Below are positions 26,401-39,054 of a stretch of DNA of 64,000 bases, piece by piece. Position numbers and translations under genes: made by a program. Positions within the stretch are counted from its first letter, which is position 1. The number at the start of each line of letters is the position of its first letter. Origin of the DNA: Brachionus rotundiformis. Taxonomy: Eukaryota > Rotifera > Eurotatoria > Ploima > Brachionidae. The notes under the pieces were generated by a model. It searched no databases and was not told the origin of the DNA. It saw only the letters and a list, made by a program, of their open reading frames with translations. The stretch lies in assembly GCA_016802295.1 (NCBI GenBank), contig JAESIW010000118.1, positions 195,727-259,726 on the forward strand. Reading direction: 5' to 3'.

Positions 26401-29400
26401 TTTGCCACAAACCATTAAACTAATGTCTCATTTATTTATTATTGGTTAGGGACGATCTATTTGTATATCAAGATAAAAAGATCTCAAATAGTTTAAATTG
26501 TTAGGTTGACTATGTTTAAAAATTACTAACATCATATATTCATCATATAACTATTATACTTTAACCAAATAAAAATAAGCTAAATAATATCAAGTTTCAT
26601 ATCAACTTAAGAAAAATAAGTAAGTTTCTGTTTTTTTTATTGCTAATCATAAGTTCAGATTTAAAATTAAAATATTTTTATTACATCACTTTATTTTTCA
26701 AGCAATTTTCTTATGAAAAATATCTTACATTTTTAAATAATTAGTTTTATATTTTTTTTCTTAATCTGTTTTTAAATATAAATTTTTAACTAAAGCTAAA
26801 CATTGAATTTTAAATGTGTTAAAGGTCTTTGGAAAGTTTTCAAATTTTTGTTAGAAAATTATTTGCAAGACATTTTTCTAAAGACATACTTTTTTATCAA
26901 TTAAAAAATTTTAAAGTCTTTTTTACGTTAACAAATACTTTTGATAACAAAAAAAAATATCCATTAATATTTCTTTAATGGAATTTAAAGTCATTATTTG
27001 TTAAATTTTGGTTGATTAATATTAATTTATTAATGAACAAAATATTATTTTATACTCTTTTTGTAAAAATTTAACTAACAATTTACGAATATTTATAAAA
27101 ATTTAAAAAAATAATTTAAGTGAGCAACATACTTATGAATTTGTTGATTGATTAAAATAAAATTTTGAAGCGTAAAATTAAATATATATTTTTCCATATA
27201 ATTTTTTACAAATAACAACATAAATATAATTTTTTCCTTTTACGTTTGAAACTCATCAACAGTTTTTGATTTTTTTTACATTTTCATTCATCATTACACC
27301 GAGACTTTTAAATGATCCTTGAAAAAATTGAAACTTCACGTTTTATGAGCTCAATTATTTCAAATTTTAACAAAAAACATACACTTTAGAAATCGTAATT
27401 ATTTCATTATTTGAAAAAAAATAATTATTTTTATTTTTTATTTTTTAAGTTAAAAAATACAATTTTTACGAGCTCTGGGTGATAATAAAACTTAAGATAA
27501 TAAATATGAACATACTTTTTATTCTAACTCTGAGAATTGTTAGTGAATAATTTAACCAAGATATTTATCAACATTAGATTCATGCAGTTAAATAATATTA
27601 ACATTAATTCCATGTCATAATCATTTATAAACATAGTCATAGTTAAGCATATATTTTGAATTTCTTGATTATCGAGTTTAGATTAAATAACTCAAACCAA
27701 TAACTTAAGTTTATTTGGATCATCTATAAATAATTAATAATTTTTATTTCTTATATCAGCTGTTATTATTAAAACAATAAAATTTTTCAATATAATATTT
27801 TAATGCACAAACTAATTAATCTGTAATTTGGCGATGGTCGTTTTTTTTATTAATTAGAACTATGAATAAATTTTGAAATAAGATTTTTTTATGCATGTGT
27901 AAATTAAATTTTGCTTAGGAATTATTTTTCTAATACTCAAGTCAATAATTATTCCACTGTTATTTTTTAAATACATGTTCCTCAAGAAAAGATAAACATG
28001 TTTCATACCGGCATTTAGTTTTATAAAAGTAATTACCTTTGTTTTTGATTTTAAATCTTTCAAAAACAAGTTTTTCTTTTGCCTTCAATAGAAAAATATT
28101 TCGTATTTACTCAGATAATTCTTCATTCATATTATATTTGAGCAAGATTTCGAATTTATTAGTTTAAAGGCTCTTTTTCAATTAGGTAATACAAATGCGT
28201 TATCTGAAATCTACGAGCTTGAACAAATGCAAAGAAAAAATTTGTTATATACTTTATAACTAATTTTTAATATTAAAGATTAAATGCCATTTTATTTAAA
28301 ATAGATTGTTAAATCAAATAATTTTAGAACTTTCAAAGTTGTTTTCGGAATTCCTGAAAATACGTAAATGTAAGCTAATAAAATTTGATCCTTTGGTAAA
28401 ATAAAGTAAAGAAGCATTCTAAAAAAAGCTATATAATGTTTTTTTTGCGTAATATTAAAAAATTGTAAAAATATTTTAGCAATGCCGAAATAAAATAAGG
28501 AAATATTTATATAATTTAATAGCTTGTGTAAATATTAATTATCTTGCATAAATTTCTAGAGATTTTTTGTTAAAGAATTTAATTAAATATTAGAATATGG
28601 ACAAATTAAACCAGTTTAGTATTTACATGATAATTTTATTTTATATTAAATTTATGAGATCAATTTTTTAATTCTTTAAGTTAGTCTTTTTAGATAGTTC
28701 TTTATGAACTCTATTTTAATTATACTTTAACAATTAAGATCTTCACCTAAACTAAAACTAGCACACCTGTGTTTAATGATAGTTTCTTTTGTATTATATG
28801 ATTAAATATTTGGTTTTATTTTACTGAAATAATATTAATAAAATTAACAGGTTTGATTAGTTAGCTTTTTGATATTTTTAATTTGCGAATTCTGGAAAAA
28901 AAATTTTATTTTATTAAATATTTTAACATTTAATATTAAACATAAAACAATTGAGATATAAATAAATATCAACATTAGTGTCCGAATGAGTTTCTTTTTG
29001 TTATGCAATAGGTTGCTAAAATAAACATTTTTAATGCTAAAATATGGATATGTAAGACATTTTGAAGCCATAAATAAGCTTGACTTATTTTTAGAAAGCA
29101 ATTAAATTATTTGTTTATAGACCTAGTATCTAGGATCTTTTTATCTGTGCATTTAACATTTTGGCTAGCATGGCTAAATGTTTAGTGACCATCAAAAATT
29201 GGAAAATAAGGAATTTGACTTTTGTTTTTTTTATTTCTACAACAACGTATCTTATAATTAATTTGTCATGCATTTCAGATGATGGTAGATATTAAAATTG
29301 TTTTTTGAGAACCAAATTTTATATGTGTAAAGCTTTAAAATAACTAAGTTCCCAACTGGAGGCACTTCTTAAATTAATTGTACTTACAATCTTTTAATTA

Positions 29401-31205
29401 GAAGGTAATCATTCGATCAAATATCTGATATTTAATAACTAGCAAAAAAATAAATAAAACAAATTTAAACAAGAAGTTTTGCTATGTTCTTTCCTAGTCA
29501 ACCTGATAAAATTATTCTCAGAAAAGAATAATAAAAAATCTTTGAGCCAAATTTTCTTTTCTAGTGGTATAAAATACTTTCAAAAATTACATAAAACGTT
29601 TATAAATCATAAAAAATTATAATACAGTTAAGAACCAAAAGTTAACGATTCCATTAGATTTTTAAAAATTGGAAAGATAATTAGTTAGTTTCAGGCTTTT
29701 GTTTGTCGAATATGCTTCAGAATTTTAGCGTGCAAATGTAAATTTAAATTTAAAAAAGCAGTGAATGTATTTATTTTTTTTTGCTATGACGACAAAAACC
29801 TCAACAAATTTATTTCCTTTAATATTATTTTAAAATAATGAAGGCAAATTTAGAATTAACTCAATCAAAAGTTGTTTAGATGATTATGAATATTTATTTT
29901 ATACTCTTCTTATCGCAATTTTAACTTTGATGAGGTCAAATAAGCTTAATATTTAAAAGAATTTAAAAGCTCTTTTAAAATCGATCTTACAATAGCAAAT
30001 ACATATTCTAAATTTTGCTTGAAAAAAATAAAAAACTCACAGAGGAAAATATTTTGTAGATATAATCTCTTTGTTTGAACAAATCTTCAAAGGATAGTGA
30101 GTTTTTTTACAGTAAGATAAAGCAAAACTTATTAGATGGTCATTAATAAGTTAAATCTTATAAAATGAAAATTTGGATTTAAAGAAATTTATATCGATTT
30201 TTTTTCCAATACACCAGATATTAGTTAAAACTTTGAAAGAATCACATGATTCTCAAATCTCAAAACAATGATTATTTGTTAAATTTAATTTTTACTTTAT
30301 AAAAGAGTTTATTGACATAATAAAATTCCAGCTGATAATATTTCAAATAATTTATTAAATCGATTTTTTTTGTAAAAATAATACGTTTAATTTATTTTTG
30401 GTTTAATTTTAATTTCTAAAATAAATGCTAATAATAAATTAGTTTCTTTTTTAAATTTTTTTTTAAGTTCAATATTCAGATTTTCAAATATTTAAATTAA
30501 TCACAAATTACTTTGATATCATTATTTATTTAAATTTTTTTAATTTTTTATTAATTTGATTAAATTTTCTCTTTCCATAGGTCAAATTAAATCGTTTGTC
30601 TAAGCTTTTAAATAAATTCAAAAAAATGCTTTTAACAAATCACTTTTTATATAATAAACTAATGTATAATAAAGTTCTTTGAAATATTTCGCCCCAAGGC
30701 TGGACTAAATTCAATAATTTAAGATGCTGAACGCATTTTTTAATTTAAATATTTATTCTCTCTCACGTATATAAGTGTATAGAATTAACTGAAAATTGAT
30801 TTTCCTCTCGTAGTATATTTATTTACCTGAATAATAACCTTACATTTTAAGCAAGTTTTTTTCTTTCATGTTAGTTATATTGTCGAAACATTTAATTAAC
30901 CTTTTAATTTTTTAGTCAAAAAAGTAGCTACTATAAATTTGAAAAATCTTCTATTAAGATTGATGTTAATTATTGAAATATAAATCTTTTTTGGGCAGTT
31001 AACTCCTAATTAAAGATCATCAATAAAAGATAGTATCTTCTGAGAGGAGTAAAATTTTAAAATAATACTCTTTTTAACTAAAAACAAAGCAATTTTTAAG
31101 CAATATTAATAAAATATTAAAAAAATGTATTTTTAAGGAATATTTCAAGCTAATAATTTAGATTTTATTTATTTAGTTAAATTATGTACATTATTATATT
31201 TTAAA
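23413..31205. other. 7.8 kb gene desert
   Basis: Very AT-rich throughout. Short open frames near 27860-28069 and 28844-29101 (minus) have the Lys/Asn/Ile/Phe-rich composition of random AT-rich DNA and no recognisable domain. Contains copy B of the dispersed motif (27468-27490). No RNA gene, CRISPR or clear transposon was found by eye. It may hold regulatory DNA, unrecognised non-coding RNA or long UTRs. Confidence 0.5.
27468..27490. repeat. Dispersed short repeat, copy B
   Basis: Matches 18569-18592 at 20 of about 23 positions in the same orientation. Flanking sequences do not obviously match. Confidence 0.4.
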
Positions 31206-34200
31206 ATGAGCGATAATTCGAAACATGATTCGAGGCGATCGAATTTACATTCATCAACGATACAATTAGGTGGTAGAGGCACTGTTCGCCGACGGCGATA
31301 CAGAAAAAATGCAAACCTGAGTGAAAATCAAATGAGCGAGTCAATGCGTCATTTTCTTGCTAGACATGAATTTCAAGATTATGGACAAATGGAGAGAGTG
31401 AGCTTTATACATGAGAATGGTGACATTACTAGCCATGACTCGGTTAGGTTGTTGGCCAATTTAAAGAATGGCTTCTATAATTTTAGTATAAATACTCAAA
31501 AAGCTAAGAGGTCAAAGTCAAGAAACTCTAACTCATCTACAAACAACACTCAAATTAAAAAAGCAGGAGAGCTCTTTCACACTCTAGATTTTATAAAAAA
31601 ACAAACTCGATTAAGCAATCTAGATAATGAGACTCAAGATAGAGCTAAATTTATTACAGATGAAATTTATCAGCTGGTTGGCTCAGATGCTTATGAATTT
31701 TTGGGTGCTTTTTCTCAGAATAAGTCTGACACAGAAAATTGTGCTTCTAACTTTTCGTCTCTTATAGATGAAAATGATTATATACCAGAGGTTAGTATTG
31801 ATTTTGAAAAAACTAGTGAAGAAAAGTCAGAAAATAAAGATTTTGAAGTTTCTAAAGATTTGACTTTCTCAAGTTCAATATCATTAGATCCCGTATCCTT
31901 TAGTAAAGATTCTGATATTTTAGTAGAAAATAAAAAAAAGAAGATTAAAAAACCAAAAAAAAAGAAGAAAAAAATCAAAGCTAAGGAAATTACTTTGAAA
32001 TCGGAATTAGAAAAATCTGAAAACGATATCAAGGAAACAGAACAAGATAATGCTAAGCTATCAACTAGTTCAAAAGTACAGGAAAATGTATTATCAGCTG
32101 ATAAAAGCTTTATTAAATCAGAAGAAAAAATAAAAATTCAAGAAGAGATACCTGAATTGGCTAGAGTGATAAGTCAAAAAAATTCTTCGGATGATGTTAA
32201 GGAGTTAAGAAATATGGCTTTTCTGAGAACTGCACCACAGAAAAAGAAGAAGAAAACCAAAAAAATTTCACCCAAAACCAAAAATCTGAAAAAAAAAGAA
32301 AACGAGATTGATTCGAACCCTAAAACTGACTCTGATGGAAAGAAAGCTAGTATGTTAATTGAAGAAAAGAAAGTCGATACGATTAATGAAATGACAAATG
32401 TGGATATATCAGGGAATAAATTAAAACCTAAATCGGTCTCAAATCTCAATACTGACAAAAGTTCTAAATCAATAGATAAGAAAATTAGAAAACGACAAAA
32501 ATCTAGCTCAAACAAAGCATCGAAATCCCAACTCATGGATAAACAAGAACAAGACGATAACGAAAAGTATGAGAATAATGAAGAAACTAATGTTAAAAAC
32601 AAAAATAAATCGAAAAAAAAGAAGCAGAAGAAAAAAATTAGTAATCTAATAGAAACTAAAGATAAACAAGTTTTCCACAATTCAGATGATTTTGATAAAA
32701 CTAAATCAATATCTGAATTAGACATTAGAGAGGAAGAAAATGTGGAATATAGCTCAAATGATAAAAAAAATTTACAAATTAAACAAAATGAAGACAAGTC
32801 TGTTAATTATGAACTTAAAGTTTTAGATAACACAATCAAATGCAGCAAAATAATGCAAAATTTGGACAGATCTAAACTGGAAATCGAAGAGTTAACTCAG
32901 GGAGTTCTATCTAGACAATCAATCTCATCAGTAGAAACACCTAGTTCTGTCTACAATCAAACCTTTTCAGATAGTATTGAAATTAAATCAGAAGAGAGCC
33001 AAGTAGAAAAAAATTTGCTCAGTAGAAAATCTGAAGAAACCGAAATTAGAATTGAAGAAGACCCAATTGATGAAGAAACAAGTAAGCAAAGCACAGCTAC
33101 ATGCGGAATAGAAGAGAATCAAAAGGAAACAGCGGATTCAGCTAAGAAAATAAATTGTGAAACTTCTGCTCAAAACAAATTTCAACAACCAATTCAGATA
33201 ATAAACTACGACGAAGCCCCAAATGAAAAATTCCCGGTACATGAAATTTTAATCGAAGAAAACTTAAAAATAAAAACAGAGCTGTTCTATGAGAAAAAAG
33301 TATATGTTCACAATGCATCTGAGTCTTCACTTGCCAAATCATTCTCTAAAAGCAAATTAATAGATATTTACAATTATAATGAAATTACGAATGAAAATTT
33401 AGTATATGAAGATATAAAAGAGTCCAAATCTTTTAATGATATCAACGAATCGACAAGTAGGTTTTATTTTAATTGCTTTAGTTCCGTAAATGCTAAAGTT
33501 AATAAAAAAAAGGTTATTTTTCGAATTTTATTGTTTTAGGGATTTCTATTTTTGAATAATTAATTTTACGAGCTATTTTGTCAACATTTTTGCTAACTAA
33601 ACAAATATCATGCTAAAAATCAATTTTTCTAATTTTTATTTTTTTAGCCGAGGAAAAAATTACTGATGATAAAAATATTGCACCACATAGTGATGATAAA
33701 CTAAAAGAAGCTGCCATTAAACTCGTTAAATTAGTAATAAATAAAGCTATAAATTCAGCAAAGCAAATAAATAATCAAATGGAGGATAGACAACTAATTG
33801 ATAACAAATTAAAAAAAAGTGATTCCTCCGATAGTAACGCTAATGAATTGGGCGAAACTTGCGAAAAAACATTAAATTTAAGCGATTCCATTGACGTTAT
33901 AAAAGATGAATTTAATAATTCTGAATTATTTATTATAAAGAAAACTGACTTGCCTAGCACTAGAGAATCTGAAAGCAATGAAAGCTCAATTTTCAACGAT
34001 GGCGAGTGCTCGCCTTCGACAGACAATTTAAATTATAAACTTACGGAATCATTTACAATCGAAATGGATAAAGGTTATTCTAGAAAATTAAAAAATTATA
34101 TTCAGCCGGATTTTAGTGAAATTCAAAACGGTAAGCTAATTTTTCTGAATAATCATAATTTAGGAAAAAAATTGTTCTATAGGAATAAATTTCGAGAAAT

Positions 34201-37200
34201 TAACAGATTTTATTTTATGCCTTTAAATAATAAAATCTATTTTAAAAAATTTAAGTCTATTAAAATTCAAATTTTAAAGAACAGGACTGTTTAATTAAAA
34301 GAATAATGGAGAATAAAAATAATCTGAATCATAAAAAAAGTTTAAATTAAAGATAATTAGAAAATCATTGTCCTTGATGAGTCATAAGGAACAGAACACA
34401 TAAATTTTAACTATTTAGTTATTACATAATAGGATAATAAATTACAATTATTCATTTTCATTTTATTTTACTTTATTTAGAATTTACATTATTTTAAATT
34501 TAAAATTTTAAATCAATAATTTCATTCAACAAAAAATAATTTTTCAAATGATTAAATATATCTGGAAAAAAGAGATGATTATTAATCAAATTTAAGTCAT
34601 TAAAGATATTTGTATTTAAAAATAAAGGCAAATTTAGTTAATCTGATTTAAATAAATAATATAGCTTGGGACGAAGAGAAAAATTTATTCAACATAATTA
34701 TGCAAACGAGTTTATATTTTTAAAAATATAGTTCAGAGACAAGCTTAAGATGAAATGCTATTAAACATGAGTTAGTTTCTCATATTTTGAGATAATTTTA
34801 TATTAAAATAAAAAATTGTATTATTAAATAAAGCAGTAAATAAATTCTTTTAAGAAAATATACAAAATATCAGTAAATATATAACGAAAGAAAAATCACA
34901 AATTAAATAAAATAAAAAACAGATTTTAAGGATTTAACGAAACAATTAGAAAAAAAAATAGATGATTAAAATTTAAAAAAAGGTTATGTAAAAATATGTA
35001 AAAGTTTATAGAAAATTATAAAAATTATGTTATTTTAAATTGAAAAATCTATTAAAGCAATTAATAAAAAAAAATTATTTAAATATGATCAAAAATTAAA
35101 GCTTAAGTGTAATTTAAAAGGTAAAAAAATTATTAGGCAGATTTTAAAGGAAATACAAACAATTAACAAAATTAAAAATAAAAAAAAACAAATTTCGACT
35201 GGCGTTAAATATAAGGATTAGCAAAAATACAAAGAAAACAAAAAAATTTAAAATACAAACGATAAAAAATTTTTCTAAAGATTCAAATGAAATGCAAAAA
35301 GATAATGAAAAAGAATTAGAAAATTGGAGAGAAAACAAAGATATAAAAATACAAATAGATGAAATAGCATTAAAAACTGAAAAAAAAATAAATGATTACG
35401 AAAAAAAAAAAAGACAAGAATTAAAAGAAAAAATTGAGACTGTTGTTGAAGAACCACAAGAAATCAAACAAGATGAATCTGTGGTTGTTAAGGAAGATGT
35501 TCTAACTGTTGAAGAGAAAGTCGAACCTTCTGAAGAAGATAAGCCAAGAACTCAAGATGAATTACCAGACCAGGCTTCAATTGATAAATTTATCAACATT
35601 ATTGATTCGTACATTAAATCAGAGCCATCTGAAAGCGAACAAGAGGCAGAACCAGTCAAAGAACAACTAGTAGAACAAAGTGAAACATTTGACAAATTGG
35701 TCGATAAATTCATTCAAGATAGTAGTGTTGTAGAGACAAAAGAACCAGTTTCTGTCGAAAGCCAAATTGAGACTGTTGTTGAAGAACCACAAGAAATCAA
35801 ACAAGATGAATCTGTGGTTGTTAAGGAAGATGTTCTAACTGTTGAAGAGAAAGTCGAACCTTCTGAAGAAGATAAGCCAAGAACTCAAGATGAATTACCA
35901 GACCAGGCTTCAATTGAATGTTCTTATTTAAACCAATCAGATTATGAAATCCCTATTTATATTAATCCAAATGATTTTAATTTATCTAAAAATCAAGAAT
36001 CACTTAATCTCATCTCTTCACGTGTAAATCTTGACCTTGATTCTCTTGTTAATATCCAGGAAAAGATTTCTGTTATTGAGGACAAGTCTTTTTCTTCTAA
36101 TGTTTCTTATCAAATACCAGATGATTTTAATACCAAAGTTAAATATTTCGATCAGTTTTTCGATCAATCTTTGTTTAAAACTTATTCAAAAGACTCAAGT
36201 TCTTCTAATCCTCAATTTAATGATTACTCTTCAAATATAAACCGATTTCAGAATCATGATGACCAGGCAGATTCTTTTCATTTGGTTAAAATTAGTATTA
36301 TTAATAAAAGACCTTTAAAAAGTGATATAGATATTAACAATGACTTGGACGATGAATTTTTTATGGATTCTACATTTTCAACTAACGAGGAATTTTCCAA
36401 TGCTAAACGTTTTTCATCTCTTGACCCTTCTATTTCAAATGATTATGAATTATCTAATTATAAATGTGACATTTCCAAATCTCGTGAATCACAAAATTTC
36501 AATCTAGAAGCTCGAATTAAAAATTCTCCTCAGGTTCCAAATCATCGTTTTACAAATCCTTTTTATGAATATAATGAAATATCAACCGTTCTTAAAGATG
36601 ATTCTAAAAAATTTGAATTTTCATCTAATAATCCATTCAGAGATGACGTTCATAAAAATAATCAGCCTCTTTCTATTCAAAATTTAGTCTCTTTTTATCC
36701 TTCTGTTGAAAATGATTCAAACATTCATCAAGAAAATAATATTCGTTTCAATTTATCAGAAAAAATTCCAACATTTGTGAATAATCCCAAATCTATTATT
36801 GTAGAAAATTTAACTGAGATCAAAATTACAGATGAAAGCAAACAAATATCTCAACAAACACCTATCCAACCTCATCGACCACAATTGAAAAGCAACATAA
36901 ATAAAAGTCAGGACGACTTACTTTTCCGTGAAAATCTTGACGAAATAAAACAACTAAGAAACTTTTCAAATGCTGATCGTTCAATACCTAAATCACATAA
37001 AGAAGAATCTAGTTCTAAAAAGAATAGCAAGAATAAAAAAGAGAATGCCTTTTTGTCTGTATTTACAAGAATATTAAATGTTTTCAAGGCACCATTTAAG
37101 AGTTCTGAAAAAAATAAATCTAATCAAAAACTGAAACAAAAAGAGCTTAAGCGTTCATTGATCTCAAGTGACGAAGAAGATGAAGATAAAGAAATTAAAG

Positions 37201-37379
37201 TTTTTACAATTAGCGACTTAAAAAGTAGTCAGAGTAAACTCCCATGGACTAAGAGCAAAGAGACAAAAGTTAAATATGATACCACAAAGGATATTACGCC
37301 AAAAGAAGTTGCCAAGCTACGAAAAAACAAAGCAAAAACAAGTGGCAAGCTCTCCGGATGGAAATGCTGCCTGTTTTAA
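31206..37379 (+). CDS. NAC-beta/BTF3-like domain protein with giant disordered tail and C-terminal CaaX-like box
   Basis: Proposed three exons (31206-33456, 33648-34130, 35281-37379; introns 191 and 1150 bp, both phase 1) give 1610 residues. Residues 19-140 resemble the NAC domain of BTF3/NAC-beta. IQLGGRGTVRRRR aligns with the ribosome-binding GGKGTARRKKK motif; then follow a hydrophilic helix, VSFIHENGDITSH, the LANLKNGFYNFSI strand and LFHTLDFIKKQ. The remaining ~1450 residues are Lys/Glu/Ser-rich with poly-Lys tracts and look disordered. Exon 3 carries two exact 154 bp repeats 333 bp apart. The protein ends KLRKNKAKTSGKLSGWKCCLF: a basic stretch before Cys-Cys-Leu-Phe, which fits a CaaX prenylation signal. 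The NAC part is moderately sure. That exon 3 belongs to the same gene is likely but unproven, since it has its own ATG at 35292. Confidence 0.65.
34131..35280 (+). other. Long intron of the NAC-beta-like gene (proposed)
   Basis: The donor G|GTAAGC at 34131 is strong and the acceptor TTTTCTAAAG at 35280 keeps phase 1. Sequence between is AT-rich. If this intron is wrong, the upstream frame runs on to a stop at 34294 and 35292 could start a separate gene. Confidence 0.55.
35431..35584 (+). repeat. 154 bp exact direct repeat, copy 1
   Basis: Identical to 35764-35917 with a period of 333 bp (111 codons), so the frame is kept. It encodes an acidic Val/Glu/Pro segment starting ETVVEEPQEIKQDES. Confidence 0.95.
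35764..35917 (+). repeat. 154 bp exact direct repeat, copy 2
   Basis: Second copy of the in-frame repeat. Exact nucleotide identity implies a very recent duplication or ongoing conversion, so length polymorphism is expected here. Confidence 0.95.
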
Positions 37380-38449
37380 AAGTCCAATCAGTGAAAATAA
37401 ACAGCTAATAAAAAACAATATTTGTTATCAATCGATTTACTTATCTATAACCGTTAATAGAAAAATATTTAAACGATTTAAAATTCATACAAAGAAATTA
37501 AAGATTTTTAGAAAAAAGAGAATTAAAAGATTTAGAAAAAAGTGCTTGTTTATATACAACTTTGAATTTTGAAGGGAAATTTTGAATCTAGAAAAAGTTT
37601 TTTTTGGTGCGCTAATACTTAAGCTGTTTAGATTGGACTCACGAAGATGCTGAAAATTTTTACTTTCAAATATTCAAATTTTTGTTTGTTTATTTTTTTT
37701 TAATTTATTATATTTTCTAAATCAAATGGTATTAAAACCAGTGTAAATTTCAAATAAGAAGGGTTTGGAATTAATTGCCTGGTCTCTTCTTTATCGAGTT
37801 AAATGTTTCTACGTGTTTAACTAAATACAAGTTATGTTCAGTTCCGATCATTTTTGTTACTTTACATTCAATTATAAAACAAGCATTTATTTTTCTAATT
37901 TTGAGTCTACTTTGTTCATAATTAATGATACCTGTCTTTTGCGTTTTCTTTTTCTTTTTTTTTCGCTTTTCTTCGAGATCGCGTGCTATTTTAACCTAAT
38001 TTGAATATTTTTTTACATCGGCCTATTAGATAAGTTTTGATGATACTAAATGAATCCGACCGGTGTTATCTCCAAGTTTTTAGCGATTATTTATTTTGTT
38101 TAAACACTGTCGGGTTTTTTGTTTTGCGTTTGTTTCACATTGGTAAAAATTGAATTGTAGTTTAGCTTTTTGGAAGCAAAAATGAATCCTAATGTAGTAA
38201 TTTGCCCGAGTATTTTTCTTTGCTTATTTTTAACAAATAAATATTTGATTAAATTATTTTCATTTTTATTTTATCCCTTAAATATCTACTCAAACAAATT
38301 TAAAGATATTATAAGAATTCAGATTTGTACAAATTAAATAATTCGTCGCTTTTTTTAACCATTTCCAAGGAAATTTTTATTGATCGTTATATTTTTTATC
38401 TTTAATTAAAATAAACTTTTTGAAATTTTCTTAAGTTTAAAAAAAGAAT
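37380..38449. other. Intergenic / UTR region
   Basis: 1.07 kb following the CaaX-ending gene. It is pyrimidine-rich in places (about 37945-37985) and somewhat less AT-rich than the desert, so it probably includes a 3' UTR. No further coding exon was supported. Confidence 0.5.
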
Positions 38450-38809
38450 ATGTCTAATTCAAAGTCAATTAATAGTTTACCTTTATCAAATACATCAGTG
38501 AGTTTTACATCTGGATACGACTCTAAAGCGAACAAAACTTCTAACTTTTCAACAAATGATGAAAGTTTTTCAAAAGATTCGGAACTGACAACAAATACTA
38601 AAAATAACTCATTATCACTTGATTCTTCAATCTTTTCATCATTTCCAAAAAGAATTTTTTTCAATAAAGTAAAAATAAATGGAAAAAAAGCTCTTCTTCT
38701 ATTGACAAGTGCTATTTTAGTAATTGTGAGTAGCTTTAGCTTCACTTTTTTTTACTTCTTATTGCCTGTAATTTTGGACATATTTAGGAAACAAAAAACC
38801 AAAACGTAA
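38450..38809 (+). CDS. Small Ser-rich protein with a C-terminal transmembrane segment
   Basis: 119 residues, unrecognised. The first ~65 residues are Ser/Asn/Thr-rich and hydrophilic, then a basic patch (PKRIFFNKVKINGKK) is followed by a hydrophobic segment (about 81-109) and a short basic tail (RKQKTKT). This is the plan of a tail-anchored or single-pass membrane protein with a cytosolic N-terminus. It sits downstream of the NAC-beta-like gene on the same strand. The overlapping minus-strand frame (38437-38745) has less natural composition. An AATAAA lies near 38873. Confidence 0.5.
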   Translation: MSNSKSINSLPLSNTSVSFTSGYDSKANKTSNFSTNDESFSKDSELTTNTKNNSLSLDSSIFSSFPKRIFFNKVKINGKKALLLLTSAILVIVSSFSFTFFYFLLPVILDIFRKQKTKT

Positions 38810-39054
38810 AAATATTAATCTATAGTTTGTTTTATTAATTTTATCGTTTTTCTATGAGTATCGTATCATTAAAATAAAGATTTAATTTGGGTGAATCAAA
38901 TAAAATAGTGATATTATCAATAAAAAAATTGGTATTTGATTTTTAAATCGTACAATTGTTTAAATAAAAAAATACACAACTTATTAAATAAAAATTTGTT
39001 AATTCTAGAATTTTTTTATTAAAAAAAAAGCCAATATAAATATAAATATTATAA

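Noticed and set aside
28844..29101. 85-codon minus-strand frame in the desert
   Set aside because: Composition is that of random AT-rich DNA; no domain, no splice partners.
32174..32797. 207-codon minus-strand open frame rich in Phe/Ser/Leu
   Set aside because: It is the antisense of the Lys/Glu/Ser-rich tail of the NAC-beta-like gene; poly-Phe runs mirror poly-Lys tracts.
35431..35917. Direct repeats considered as transposon LTRs
   Set aside because: They lie inside one open reading frame with a 111-codon period and lack TG..CA ends; an in-gene tandem duplication explains them.
37276..37572. 98-codon plus-strand frame overlapping the end of the CaaX-ending gene
   Set aside because: Different frame over the real C-terminus, then Lys/Ile-rich AT sequence; no coding features.
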